Positions 44,984-52,636 of a stretch of 64,000 nucleotides of DNA are shown piece after piece. Source of the DNA: Maribacter algarum (ex Zhang et al. 2020) (GTDB lineage: Bacteria > Bacteroidota > Bacteroidia > Flavobacteriales > Flavobacteriaceae). Numbering within the stretch: position 1 is the stretch's first letter; each line of letters starts with the position of its first letter. Below the pieces are notes generated by a model. It saw only the letters and a list, made by a program, of their open reading frames with translations, was not told the DNA's origin and made no database searches. The stretch spans positions 62,001 through 126,000 of the forward strand of contig NZ_VATY01000003.1 in NCBI RefSeq assembly GCF_005885635.1, written 5' to 3'. The translations under genes and the position numbers were made by a program.

Positions 44984-47593
44984 ATGAAAAATTCAATTCA
45001 AAAACAAGATTACTTTAAGGTATTGCTGCTCTCAGCAGTTCTGCTACTTACAAGCTTTTCCGTGTTTGCACAAGAAGGCATTGTTAGCGGTACAGTAAAC
45101 GATGCGAGCGGAGCAACCCTACCGGGCGTTAATGTCGTAGTGAAAAATACGTCAACAGGAGCCATTACCGACTTTGATGGAAACTATAGTATTACCATTC
45201 CAGAAGGCGGAGAAACTTTGGTTTTCTCCTATGTGGGTTATAAAACACAGGAAATTGCCATTAACGGACAAAGTACCATAAATGCAGTTTTGGCAGAAGG
45301 AAGCTTTGGATTGGAAGAAGTGGTCGTAACCTCAAGAAAACAATCAGAGAATGTTCAGGAAGTTCCGATTTCGGTATCCGCTTTTTCAGCGAAAACCTTG
45401 GAGGCTAGGGGTATTGAAAATGTTTCGGGCATTGCAGATTTTATTCCCAATGTAGAAATTGATGTTACCGCTCCTTTTAGTGGTAGCCAATCAGTATTAT
45501 CGCCATATATTAGAGGAATTGGACAAATTGACTTTGCGATAACCTACGAACCAGCAGTTGGGCTCTATGTTGACGGAGTTTATTTTGGTCGTACGGTAGG
45601 ATCAATAATCGATTTATTAGATGTAGAAAGAGTTGAGGCATTAAAAGGACCACAGGGAACCTTGTTCGGAAGAAACACTATAGCTGGTGCTTTAAATATC
45701 ACAACAAAAGACCCATCGCGAACTTTCTCAGCAACAGGCCAACTAACGACTGGTAACTTCAATAGATTAGACACAAAAGTGTCCGTTGACATACCCTTGG
45801 TAGAAGATAAATTACTCTCAAGTTTTTCAGTTTCTTCAATCAATAGAGACGGTCATATGAAGCGAGTACCTTATACAGGTCCTGCCAATGCAGATTTAGC
45901 GAGCCCAAGAGGCGGTGTGTTTTCAGATGTAAACCTCGACGGGGAACAAGGCAATCAAAATAACGATACATGGCGTGCTAAATTAAAATGGTTGGCCTCA
46001 GAAAAATTCCAGGCCACTTTTAGCGGGGATTATGAACGCGTTCGTGAAAACCAGAATGCCTCTAAGATTTTGGCCATGTTCAATGATGTGGGTGGTGCAC
46101 CGACTATAGTAGGTGCCTATAACGCCTGTGCGGCCGGCCTTTTACCTCCGGAATTATGTGATAATATCGCCAATGCACCTGGGTTGACCCTTACTGGTAG
46201 CACACCATATGACGAACGCTTTATAACTGACGACCCCTTTACCAACTATGGTACGGCTGATGCCGGAACTAAAATTGATACTTGGGGTGCTTCTATGACG
46301 TTGGATTGGGAATTAAGTGATAAGTTAGCCTTTAAATCGATTTCAGGCTATCGCAACCTACAATCTAGATTCGCAGAAGACCAAGACTTTTCACCCTTGG
46401 ATTTTGGTACAGCAGGTTTCATTATGCCTCAAAAACAGTTTACCCAAGAATTTCAACTGGTTGGTAATAGCGATAAATTAAAGTGGATTGGTGGCCTGTA
46501 TTACTTTACCGAAAAGGGCTCTGTAACCGACCAAGTTATTCTTGGTAATGGTCTTGTGCAGATATACGGACAAAATTTTGTCAAAAACAAAAGTTATGCT
46601 GCCTTTGCGCAAGCTACCTATAACCTTTCCGAAAAATGGAGTGTAACTGCTGGAGCACGACTTACGAATGAACGTAAAGAACTCGATGGCAGACAACGTG
46701 ATTTAAATAGCTTTGCCCTAAAGACGGGGGTTGTAAGTCCAGCTGATTTTCCCACAACGGATCTTACGCTTTACTATCCACCTGGCGTCAATGAACAGAC
46801 ATTTAGTGAACCTACTTTTAGATTAGGAACGGAATATAAATTCTCTGAAAATGTATTCGCCTATGGTTTCTTTGCCCAAGGTTTTAAATCTGGGGGTTGG
46901 ACAACTAGGGTAACTAGCCCAGTTTTAGAAGCGCCCACCTTCGAACCCGAAAAAGCAAATACGTATGAGCTAGGTCTTAAAACCGATTTGGCGGATAATA
47001 CATTCCGTTTTAACATTGCAGCTTTTTACACCGATTACCAAAATCTGCAAATTACCGTACAACGTGGCATTACCCCTTTTGTGGAAAATGCAGCACAAGC
47101 CACCATTAAAGGTTTGGAAGTAGATGCGCAGTGGAGAGCTTCAGAAAATCTAACCTTTTCAGGAAATCTAGGTTTTATTGATGCCTCGTACAACGAAATC
47201 ACGGATCCCAATGCTGTAATACAAGAAGATTTCAGTTTTGTAAATACACCAGACTTCTCTAGTTCACTCGCCATGGACTGGATAATTCCGTTTGGTGAGA
47301 ACAAGGGTAGGCTCATATTCCACACAGATTTATCCAGTAAAAGTGAGATATACAACGATGTAGAGAACACCCCTTTGTTATTACAAGACGGAATTACTTT
47401 GCTGAACGCCTCTTTATCTTTAGAAAGTGCAAGTCGCGCATGGAAAATAAGTATGGGAGGCACCAATATTACCGACCAGACCTATTTGGTTGGTGGTTAT
47501 AATAACCCAGGAGTGGGAATCATTTATGGCACCTATGCAAGACCTGCAGAGTTCAATTTGGGAATCACGTATAAATTATTTAGCAACAATTAA
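44984..47593 (+). CDS. TonB-dependent receptor without SusD partner
   Basis: 869 residues: signal peptide (VLLLTSFSVFA), carboxypeptidase-like domain (about 30-115; GIVSGTVNDASGATLPGVNV), plug with YIRGIGQIDFAI, VGLYVDGVYFGR and KGPQGTLFGRNTIAGALN, and a long barrel ending LGITYKLFSNN. The plug and barrel look like the receptors that proteobacteria such as sphingomonads use for small organic molecules, not the SusC type. It is 27 bases after the aldoxime dehydratase and is the last gene of the cluster, so it probably imports the aromatic substrate. Confidence 0.92.
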   Translation: MKNSIQKQDYFKVLLLSAVLLLTSFSVFAQEGIVSGTVNDASGATLPGVNVVVKNTSTGAITDFDGNYSITIPEGGETLVFSYVGYKTQEIAINGQSTINAVLAEGSFGLEEVVVTSRKQSENVQEVPISVSAFSAKTLEARGIENVSGIADFIPNVEIDVTAPFSGSQSVLSPYIRGIGQIDFAITYEPAVGLYVDGVYFGRTVGSIIDLLDVERVEALKGPQGTLFGRNTIAGALNITTKDPSRTFSATGQLTTGNFNRLDTKVSVDIPLVEDKLLSSFSVSSINRDGHMKRVPYTGPANADLASPRGGVFSDVNLDGEQGNQNNDTWRAKLKWLASEKFQATFSGDYERVRENQNASKILAMFNDVGGAPTIVGAYNACAAGLLPPELCDNIANAPGLTLTGSTPYDERFITDDPFTNYGTADAGTKIDTWGASMTLDWELSDKLAFKSISGYRNLQSRFAEDQDFSPLDFGTAGFIMPQKQFTQEFQLVGNSDKLKWIGGLYYFTEKGSVTDQVILGNGLVQIYGQNFVKNKSYAAFAQATYNLSEKWSVTAGARLTNERKELDGRQRDLNSFALKTGVVSPADFPTTDLTLYYPPGVNEQTFSEPTFRLGTEYKFSENVFAYGFFAQGFKSGGWTTRVTSPVLEAPTFEPEKANTYELGLKTDLADNTFRFNIAAFYTDYQNLQITVQRGITPFVENAAQATIKGLEVDAQWRASENLTFSGNLGFIDASYNEITDPNAVIQEDFSFVNTPDFSSSLAMDWIIPFGENKGRLIFHTDLSSKSEIYNDVENTPLLLQDGITLLNASLSLESASRAWKISMGGTNITDQTYLVGGYNNPGVGIIYGTYARPAEFNLGITYKLFSNN

Positions 47594-47625
47594 AAAGAAG
47601 TTTGAGTTAGTTTAAGTTTATTTTT

Positions 47626-47666
47626 ATAAGCCTTCCTTGTGAAACATAGGGAAGGCTTATCCTTTT
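47626..47666 (+). terminator. terminator at the end of the aromatic cluster
   Basis: Eleven-base arms ATAAGCCTTCC (47626-47636) and GGAAGGCTTAT (47650-47660) followed by CCTTTT. It ends the run of plus-strand genes that begins at hmgA. Confidence 0.85.
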
Positions 47667-48097
47667 ATGGAAAATAAGGGGATTTCAATATTTGCAAACT
47701 ACTTCCGGGCTAGCCCACAACGAATTTGTAAGGAAAAATACTTTGATTTCCAGACAAGCCTTGTAGGGTTCAAATCTCGATTATCGAGTAAAAACAACAT
47801 TTATCCGTAATTTATTTGAATCTTTTAATGAATATGTAGCCTTCAAAAAAAGGGATGATTTGAGGGCTGTGGAATATCTTGACAGTTTGGTATTTATATC
47901 TAAATGTTTTATAAATCGGCCTTAAAATACAATCCTGAAATAAAAGCCTATAATGAGCGAAGGCTTGAATTAGGCAAAAGCAAAATGAGTACGTTGAACA
48001 CTATCCGAAACAAATTGGTCGCACGGGCCTTTGCAGTAGTCGCACTCGGGACACCCTAAATGAATACGATGGGTTACATATCTTGACCGAACCACAA
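47667..48097. other. gene-free stretch with a possible coding remnant
   Basis: No intact gene. In one plus frame about 50 codons from 47767 to about 47924 read without a stop and with protein-like composition (for example NLFESFNEYVAFKKRDDL), but no start codon precedes them and a stop interrupts upstream. This may be the tail of a decayed gene lost when the flanking mobile region arrived. Confidence 0.35.
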
Positions 48098-48898
48098 CTA
48101 TTTTCCTAGTTTGAGAATCCGTATCGCACCCTGGACCACTAAGGCGAAAACGATAGTTCCTATTATCAGGTCCGGTTTGTTGGAACTGAACCAATTTACA
48201 AGCAGTCCCGCTATGATTACACCTAGATTGATTATGACATCGTTCGATGTGAAAATCATACTGGCTTGCATATGGGCTTCCTTGCTCTTGGATTTTTGCA
48301 GTAGGTATAGGCATATTCCGTTTGCGATCAGCGCAAAGATAGAAACGGTTATCATTGTCGAAAAGTCTGGAAGTTTCTCCGCTCCGAAAAAACGACCCAT
48401 TACTTCGGCGAACCCGATAACAGCCAAGATAATCTGAAAGTATCCCGCCAGTTTGGCTATCCGTTTTTTCTTTGTCAATGTTCCCCCGACTGCAAAAAGA
48501 CTGATTCCATAGACAAAGGAATCGGCCAACATATCAAGGCTATCGGCGACAAGGCCCATCGAACTTGAAAAAACCCCTGTTGCCATCTCGATGAGGAAGA
48601 ATGCAAAGTTAATGGCTAGCACCATCCAAAGTGATTTTCTTTGACCTTGGCCTTCATTGAATTCCTTAACCTCCGCCTCTTCGGTCGATATTCTCTCTCC
48701 TCTCAATTTTAGTTCAAGTATCGATTGCTCGATTTGTTTGAGTTCGCCATCATGATAGACCGATAGTCTTCTGTTCGGAATGTCGAAATCCAAGTGTTCT
48801 ATACATGGAATCCCGTCCAGTTTCATCCGTATCAGATTCTCCTCCGAAGGACAGTCCATTTTGGAAATTTCGAATACCGTTTTCTGCATAGATGACAT
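48098..48898 (-). CDS. cation diffusion facilitator-type cation transporter
   Basis: 266 residues from ATG 48898. An N-terminal cytosolic HMA-like segment (about 5-75; FEISKMDCPSEENLIRMKL, with a Cys-Pro-Ser-Glu-Glu pattern) is followed by about six membrane helices with CDF motifs: GLVADSLDMLADSFVYG has the metal-binding Asp pair and FTSNDVIINLGVI replaces the usual HxxxD. It would export Zn, Co or a similar divalent ion; the HMA-like N-terminus and Asn at the second site may change metal choice. No metal-responsive regulator lies beside it. Confidence 0.85.
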   Translation of the reverse strand: MSSMQKTVFEISKMDCPSEENLIRMKLDGIPCIEHLDFDIPNRRLSVYHDGELKQIEQSILELKLRGERISTEEAEVKEFNEGQGQRKSLWMVLAINFAFFLIEMATGVFSSSMGLVADSLDMLADSFVYGISLFAVGGTLTKKKRIAKLAGYFQIILAVIGFAEVMGRFFGAEKLPDFSTMITVSIFALIANGICLYLLQKSKSKEAHMQASMIFTSNDVIINLGVIIAGLLVNWFSSNKPDLIIGTIVFALVVQGAIRILKLGK

Positions 48899-49167
48899 AT
48901 TTGGTCCGATATTACAAAAATACCCATTAAGCAAGCTATGGACAACAAGGGCCCCTTATTGCATTTTGTGCCGTTCTATAGTTATTGGATTCTTTCATAA
49001 ATGTGTCTTGCCCCACATTTAGTACCTCCACAATTACATTTTTTGATAGCAAAATAACAACATCCGTTCTTGGACAGCGGCATAAACCGCTGCGCTATTT
49101 ATACGCCTTACCAAGCCCGGATATTGTAGAGAAGTACAGCATCAAAAAAGGTAACGGCGAAGGCCCT

Positions 49168-49542
49168 ATGGGAAGTAAATCAAGACTAGAAATCATGAAA
49201 GCGAATCGAATCCTCAAAAACGGAACGGCACAAAAAAAATCAAAAAAGGAAAACGCTCAGGATATAATAAGTAAATCGATTCAAAGGGTTTGCGCGGAAA
49301 AAATCAAAATGATAGAAAAAATTTATGATCGGAAATTTGGATTTACCATAGGATACACTATGGGAAGTAAATCAAAACTGGAAATCATGAAATCATATCA
49401 AATCCTCAAAAATGAATCGGAACAAAAGTTAAAAAACAACAAAAAGGAAAACGCTCTAGGTGTAATAAGTAAATCGCTATTAAATGCTGTTCGAAAAGTT
49501 CGGGCAGGTCTATTAATTCATTCCAAATATTTTCAATTATGA
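49168..49542 (+). CDS. two-repeat basic protein translationally coupled to ssb
   Basis: 124 residues from the first ATG of the frame (the frame is open from a TTG at 48985, but no ATG occurs earlier). It consists of two copies of a unit with a 64-residue period: MGSKSRLEIMKANRILKN and MGSKSKLEIMKSYQILKN, each followed by a lysine-rich segment and KKENAxxxISKS. The stop overlaps the ssb ATG as ATGA. I do not recognise the family. Strong basic charge and coupling to single-stranded DNA-binding protein suggest a nucleic-acid role in the mobile module. Confidence 0.6.
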   Translation: MGSKSRLEIMKANRILKNGTAQKKSKKENAQDIISKSIQRVCAEKIKMIEKIYDRKFGFTIGYTMGSKSKLEIMKSYQILKNESEQKLKNNKKENALGVISKSLLNAVRKVRAGLLIHSKYFQL

Positions 49543-49892
49543 GTAATCTTAGAAACAAAGTCCAATTGATTGGCAACGTGGGTAATAATCCCGAAATGAC
49601 CGTTTTGGAAAGTGGTAAAAAAGTAATCCGCTTTTCTTTGGCGACCAATGAAAACTACAAGAACGCCAAAGGCGAGAAAGTACAATGTACGGACTGGCAC
49701 AATATGGTGGCTTGGGGAAAGACTGCCGAGATCGTAGAAAAGTATGCCGTCAAAGGCAAGCAAATCGCCATCGAAGGAAAATTGACCTCACGAAGCTATG
49801 AGACCAAAGAAGGTGAAAAACGCTACATCACGGAAGTGATCGTTAGCGAGGTTTTACTCTTGGGCACCAAGAACGAAAACAAGGCAGCCTAA
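49539..49892 (+). CDS. ssb: single-stranded DNA-binding protein
   Basis: 117 residues covering one OB fold: NKVQLIGNVGNNPEMTVLESGKK, FSLATNENYKN, WHNMVAWGKTAEIVEKY and YVTEVIV-like YITEVIVSEVLLL. The acidic C-terminal tip with which SSB normally recruits partner proteins is absent; the chain ends NENKAA. This short form is common on plasmids and integrative elements. The start overlaps the upstream stop by the sequence ATGA. Confidence 0.93.
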   Translation: MSNLRNKVQLIGNVGNNPEMTVLESGKKVIRFSLATNENYKNAKGEKVQCTDWHNMVAWGKTAEIVEKYAVKGKQIAIEGKLTSRSYETKEGEKRYITEVIVSEVLLLGTKNENKAA

Positions 49893-49916
49893 TGCTTTGA
49901 GATTAAAAAAGAAAGA

Positions 49917-49948
49917 GGGCGTTCCAGCTAAAGTATCGCCCCCTTTTT
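49917..49948 (+). terminator. terminator after ssb
   Basis: GGGCG (49917-49921) pairs with CGCCC (49937-49941) around a 15-base loop, followed by a C/T run ending in five Ts. Confidence 0.65.
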
Positions 49949-49976
49949 CATTACCACTAACATAAATTAATACGCA

Positions 49977-50426
49977 ATGAAATTACAAGTTAATGAAATA
50001 AAAGTGAGCTACAAAGAACGGATAACTTCCCCCTTTTGGCATAAGATAAAATCTTCAAAAGATGCTGCCGATATGCTCTTTGAACATTGGGACAAACAGA
50101 CCATACAAGTACATGAATCCTTTAAGGTCGTCCTATTGAACAACAACAATAAAGTAAAAGGTATCTACCAACTTTCAAAAGGTGGAATAACAGGAACTTT
50201 GGTTGATTTAAGAATCTTATTTGCGGTAGTCTTAAAGACCCTTTCAGTGGCAATAATCTTGACCCACAACCATCCGAGTGGAACACTAAAAGCAAGTGCG
50301 GCGGACAAAGAAATCACCTATAAAATCAAAAAGGCCGCCGAGCTTCTTGATATTCGATTGTTAGATCATATTCTGATCGTACCCAATGGCGACTACTACA
50401 GTTTTGCGGATAACGGACTGATGTAA
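49977..50426 (+). CDS. RadC-like JAB-domain protein
   Basis: 149 residues with the RadC/MPN+ domain: the JAMM metal site reads LTHNHPSGTLKASAADKEIT with two His and the Asp. The chromosomal RadC N-terminal helix-hairpin region is missing, as in the short versions carried by mobile elements. The biochemical role of RadC is unsettled; the metal site suggests hydrolase activity. It lies between ssb and a small gene of the same module. Confidence 0.9.
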   Translation: MKLQVNEIKVSYKERITSPFWHKIKSSKDAADMLFEHWDKQTIQVHESFKVVLLNNNNKVKGIYQLSKGGITGTLVDLRILFAVVLKTLSVAIILTHNHPSGTLKASAADKEITYKIKKAAELLDIRLLDHILIVPNGDYYSFADNGLM

Positions 50427-50437
50427 AATTGAACGCT

Positions 50438-50656
50438 ATGGACATCAATATAGATATACCGTTTCGTCTGAACTTTAATAATCTAGACGGAGACACACAG
50501 AAAAAATTGATGGAGCAATCCAAGAAAGAAGTAGCACTGAAATTCGGTTCTGAAATGAAAGCCTATGCCCAAGAAAATCATTTGGACTATCAAGAAATTT
50601 TGGAAGAGGAGGCTATCAAGAATCTTTACAATTACAAATTCATGTTCACTATCTAA
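50438..50656 (+). CDS. small hypothetical protein of the mobile module
   Basis: 72 residues from ATG 50438 (a TTG at 50429 is also possible). It is acidic-to-neutral and helical in the second half (LMEQSKKEVALKFGSEMKAY; LDYQEILEEEAIKNLYNYKF). I do not recognise it. It follows the RadC-like gene closely and a strong terminator comes 24 bases after its stop, which supports it as a real last gene of that transcript. Confidence 0.65.
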   Translation: MDINIDIPFRLNFNNLDGDTQKKLMEQSKKEVALKFGSEMKAYAQENHLDYQEILEEEAIKNLYNYKFMFTI

Positions 50657-51036
50657 AGAAAGGAGGTTTTAGGAGAATGGGGCGACTTTAAAAAAGTTGC
50701 CCTTTTCCGTTTCGGGAAATGCAACGCTTTTCCATATTCAATACAGATTCCTTAAAAAAGAGTCTATTTCCCTCTTAAAAAATGGTATTTCAATCCTTGT
50801 AGCTATAAGAGCCTTTACCTTGAGGGAAAGGTATTTTTTTTGACCCCTGCGGGGAAAAAGGAATAGCAAGAGGATAACACGCTAAAGCGGTGTTATGCTA
50901 TTTGATTTCCTTTTCAATGCCTTGAAAATGAATTGATTATAGCTGATTTAGGCCTGAATTCGGCCTAGGAATAGGTCAAAAGTTTGTTGCAAAACATTCG
51001 GTAGACCCCTAAAACATTGAAAAAATTTGTTGCAAA
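50657..51036 (+). other. structured noncoding region, candidate oriT
   Basis: 380 bases without a gene just before the mobilization genes. It holds a terminator (50680-50706), a terminator-like hairpin with T-run (CCTTTACC 50812-50819 / GGGAAAGG 50824-50831), a stem ATAACACGC-TAAA-GC plus GTGTTAT (50874-50896) nested in further partial symmetry, the inverted repeat TAGGCC/GGCCTA (50949-50967), and two copies of TTTGTTGCAAAA (50983-50994, 51026-51037). Such a mix of hairpins upstream of relaxase genes is where the transfer origin usually lies. Confidence 0.5.
50680..50706 (+). terminator. terminator after the small mobile-module gene
   Basis: Arms GGGCGACTT (50680-50688) and AAGTTGCCC (50694-50702), one G-T pair, five-base loop, followed by four Ts. 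Confidence 0.75.
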
Positions 51037-51037
51037 A
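50983..51037 (+). repeat. 12-bp direct repeat before the mobilization operon
   Basis: TTTGTTGCAAAA occurs at 50983-50994 and at 51026-51037, 43 bases apart. The second copy overlaps the ATG of the BtgA-like gene by one base. Placement suggests a site for autoregulation by that DNA-binding protein or part of the transfer origin. Confidence 0.55.
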
Positions 51038-51606
51038 TGAAGGTAAAAAACAAATACAAGTATGACTATCTGGCCTTGAACTTACGGGCAAAGGTCGTTA
51101 TCCGCTTTCGTGCCTTCTCTAAAAAAACAGCCCGTTCCCATGCGGATACCTTAACGGCTATGATGGACTTTTTCGAATGGCACAACTATTCGCCCCACCA
51201 ACGTTTCGGTAAAGATGTAATCGCCGGACAGAAGAAAAACCGCAAGCGAATCGATGCCGTAATCGCCATTATCAAGTCCGTTGAGAAGTCTCAGAATATT
51301 CCGATCATGAATATCGAGGCCATGCTGAAATCACTCTTTAAAGAGGAAATCAAAAAGTACGCTCCCAAATTATTGGAACCGAAAAAGGTTACTAAATCCG
51401 AACAAAAATCCAAAGCGGAAAAGAACACCATTTCAAGAATCGACTATGACCGAACACAGGAAAAACTATCCGAAACTCGGGACCGATTGAAGTATGTTTT
51501 GGAGCGGGTCGAACTGGTCAGCAACCGTTTCGGTAAGGACTTTTTAAAATTGGAAATCACTCGAGAAGAACTCGCCCGTTTCAAAAGAGGCTTAAAAGAT
51601 TCATAA
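51037..51606 (+). CDS. BfmA/BtgA-like mobilization protein
   Basis: 189 residues. The N-terminal part has the pattern of a DNA-binding accessory protein (VVIRFRAFSKKTARSHADTLTAMMDFFEW), as in the Bacteroides BfmA/BtgA mobilization family; the C-terminal half is a lysine-rich helical coiled coil (YDRTQEKLSETRDRLKYVLERVEL). It would bind the transfer origin and help load the relaxase encoded 1 base downstream. Family assignment is by overall resemblance and context. Confidence 0.75.
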   Translation: MKVKNKYKYDYLALNLRAKVVIRFRAFSKKTARSHADTLTAMMDFFEWHNYSPHQRFGKDVIAGQKKNRKRIDAVIAIIKSVEKSQNIPIMNIEAMLKSLFKEEIKKYAPKLLEPKKVTKSEQKSKAEKNTISRIDYDRTQEKLSETRDRLKYVLERVELVSNRFGKDFLKLEITREELARFKRGLKDS

Positions 51607-51607
51607 G

Positions 51608-52627
51608 ATGTACATAGCGATCACAGCACAGAAATTAGGTCAAAGTTATTCGAATAGCGCAGCGGATTATGTCGCCTATCTCGAAAAGGAAAACGAGGGT
51701 TTGGAACAAGAAAATCAGGAACACTTTTTCAACCAGACGGAGGACCGAATTACTCCTGATAAAGTCATTTCGGAAATCGATGCCAATACCGCAAAACTCA
51801 AAAAAACCGAACCCAAATTTTATTCGATCGTGGTCAGTCCAAGTCAACGTGAACTCAAAAAAATAGCGGACAATCCAGAGGCTTTAAAAACCTATACAAG
51901 GGAGTTAATGAAAGATTACGCCAAGTCCTTTTACCGGGAGAAACCGGTAACGGTAGATCAGATAAAATACTTCGCCAAAATAGAGCATGAACGTACCTAT
52001 CGCGGATTTGAAAAAGAGGTCTTGGAGAATGCGCCATATCGAAAACGCATCGCCAAGTTGGAGAACGATATCCGAAAAGTAGCGCGAGGTGAACTGAAGG
52101 GAACTATCAAAAAATTGGAGCAAGAAATCGCAGCTTTAAAAGAAGCCGCACCACATCAAATCAACGGCCAGATGATTGTGGCCGGAATGAAAAAAGAGGG
52201 CAATCAATCCCACATACATATCATCGTTAGCCGCAAGGATGTGACCAATACCTTTAGCCTTTCCCCTGGATCGAACTACAAGGCTTCGGAAGTTGAAATG
52301 CATGGTAAAAAGGTACAACGGGGTTTCCATCGGGATCAGTTTTTTGAAAAAGCCGAACAGACCTTTGATAGAGTTTTTGGCTATGACCGCAACTTTGTGG
52401 AAACCTATACCGCCAAGAAAACCTTGGTCAAGAATCCCGCTATGTTTCGGATGCTCTTGGGAAACCTACCAACCAACGAAAAAGCCCTTGCCTTGAAACT
52501 ACTTTCAAAATCGGGAATGCGCATTCCATCCATACCCACCAACAAAGTGCAATTGGCCTTAAAAGTGTTTCACAGATTGAGACGGGGAATGCAACGGGCA
52601 ATCGAATCGGGATCAATCGGAATTTAA
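51608..52627 (+). CDS. DUF5712-family mobilization protein (relaxase-like)
   Basis: 339 residues. N-terminus MYIAITAQKLGQSYSNSAADY and the segment FYSIVVSPSQREL match the DUF5712 / MobB group; a His-x-His motif lies in NQSHIHIIVSRKDVTN, as in HUH relaxases, followed by FDRVFGYDRNFVETY. It probably nicks the origin at a catalytic Tyr and leads DNA transfer. It sits between the BtgA-like protein and the coupling protein genes. Which Tyr is catalytic cannot be decided by eye. Confidence 0.82.
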   Translation: MYIAITAQKLGQSYSNSAADYVAYLEKENEGLEQENQEHFFNQTEDRITPDKVISEIDANTAKLKKTEPKFYSIVVSPSQRELKKIADNPEALKTYTRELMKDYAKSFYREKPVTVDQIKYFAKIEHERTYRGFEKEVLENAPYRKRIAKLENDIRKVARGELKGTIKKLEQEIAALKEAAPHQINGQMIVAGMKKEGNQSHIHIIVSRKDVTNTFSLSPGSNYKASEVEMHGKKVQRGFHRDQFFEKAEQTFDRVFGYDRNFVETYTAKKTLVKNPAMFRMLLGNLPTNEKALALKLLSKSGMRIPSIPTNKVQLALKVFHRLRRGMQRAIESGSIGI

Positions 52628-52636
52628 ATCAAAACC

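Noticed and set aside
47750-47785. tRNA-like T-arm (GGGTTCAAATCTCG) that could mark an integration site
   Set aside because: The T stem has a mismatch and no acceptor, anticodon or D arm could be found around it.
48985-49167. Upstream extension of the two-repeat protein from a TTG
   Set aside because: No ATG and no similarity to the repeat units; the first ATG at 49168 coincides with the start of repeat 1.
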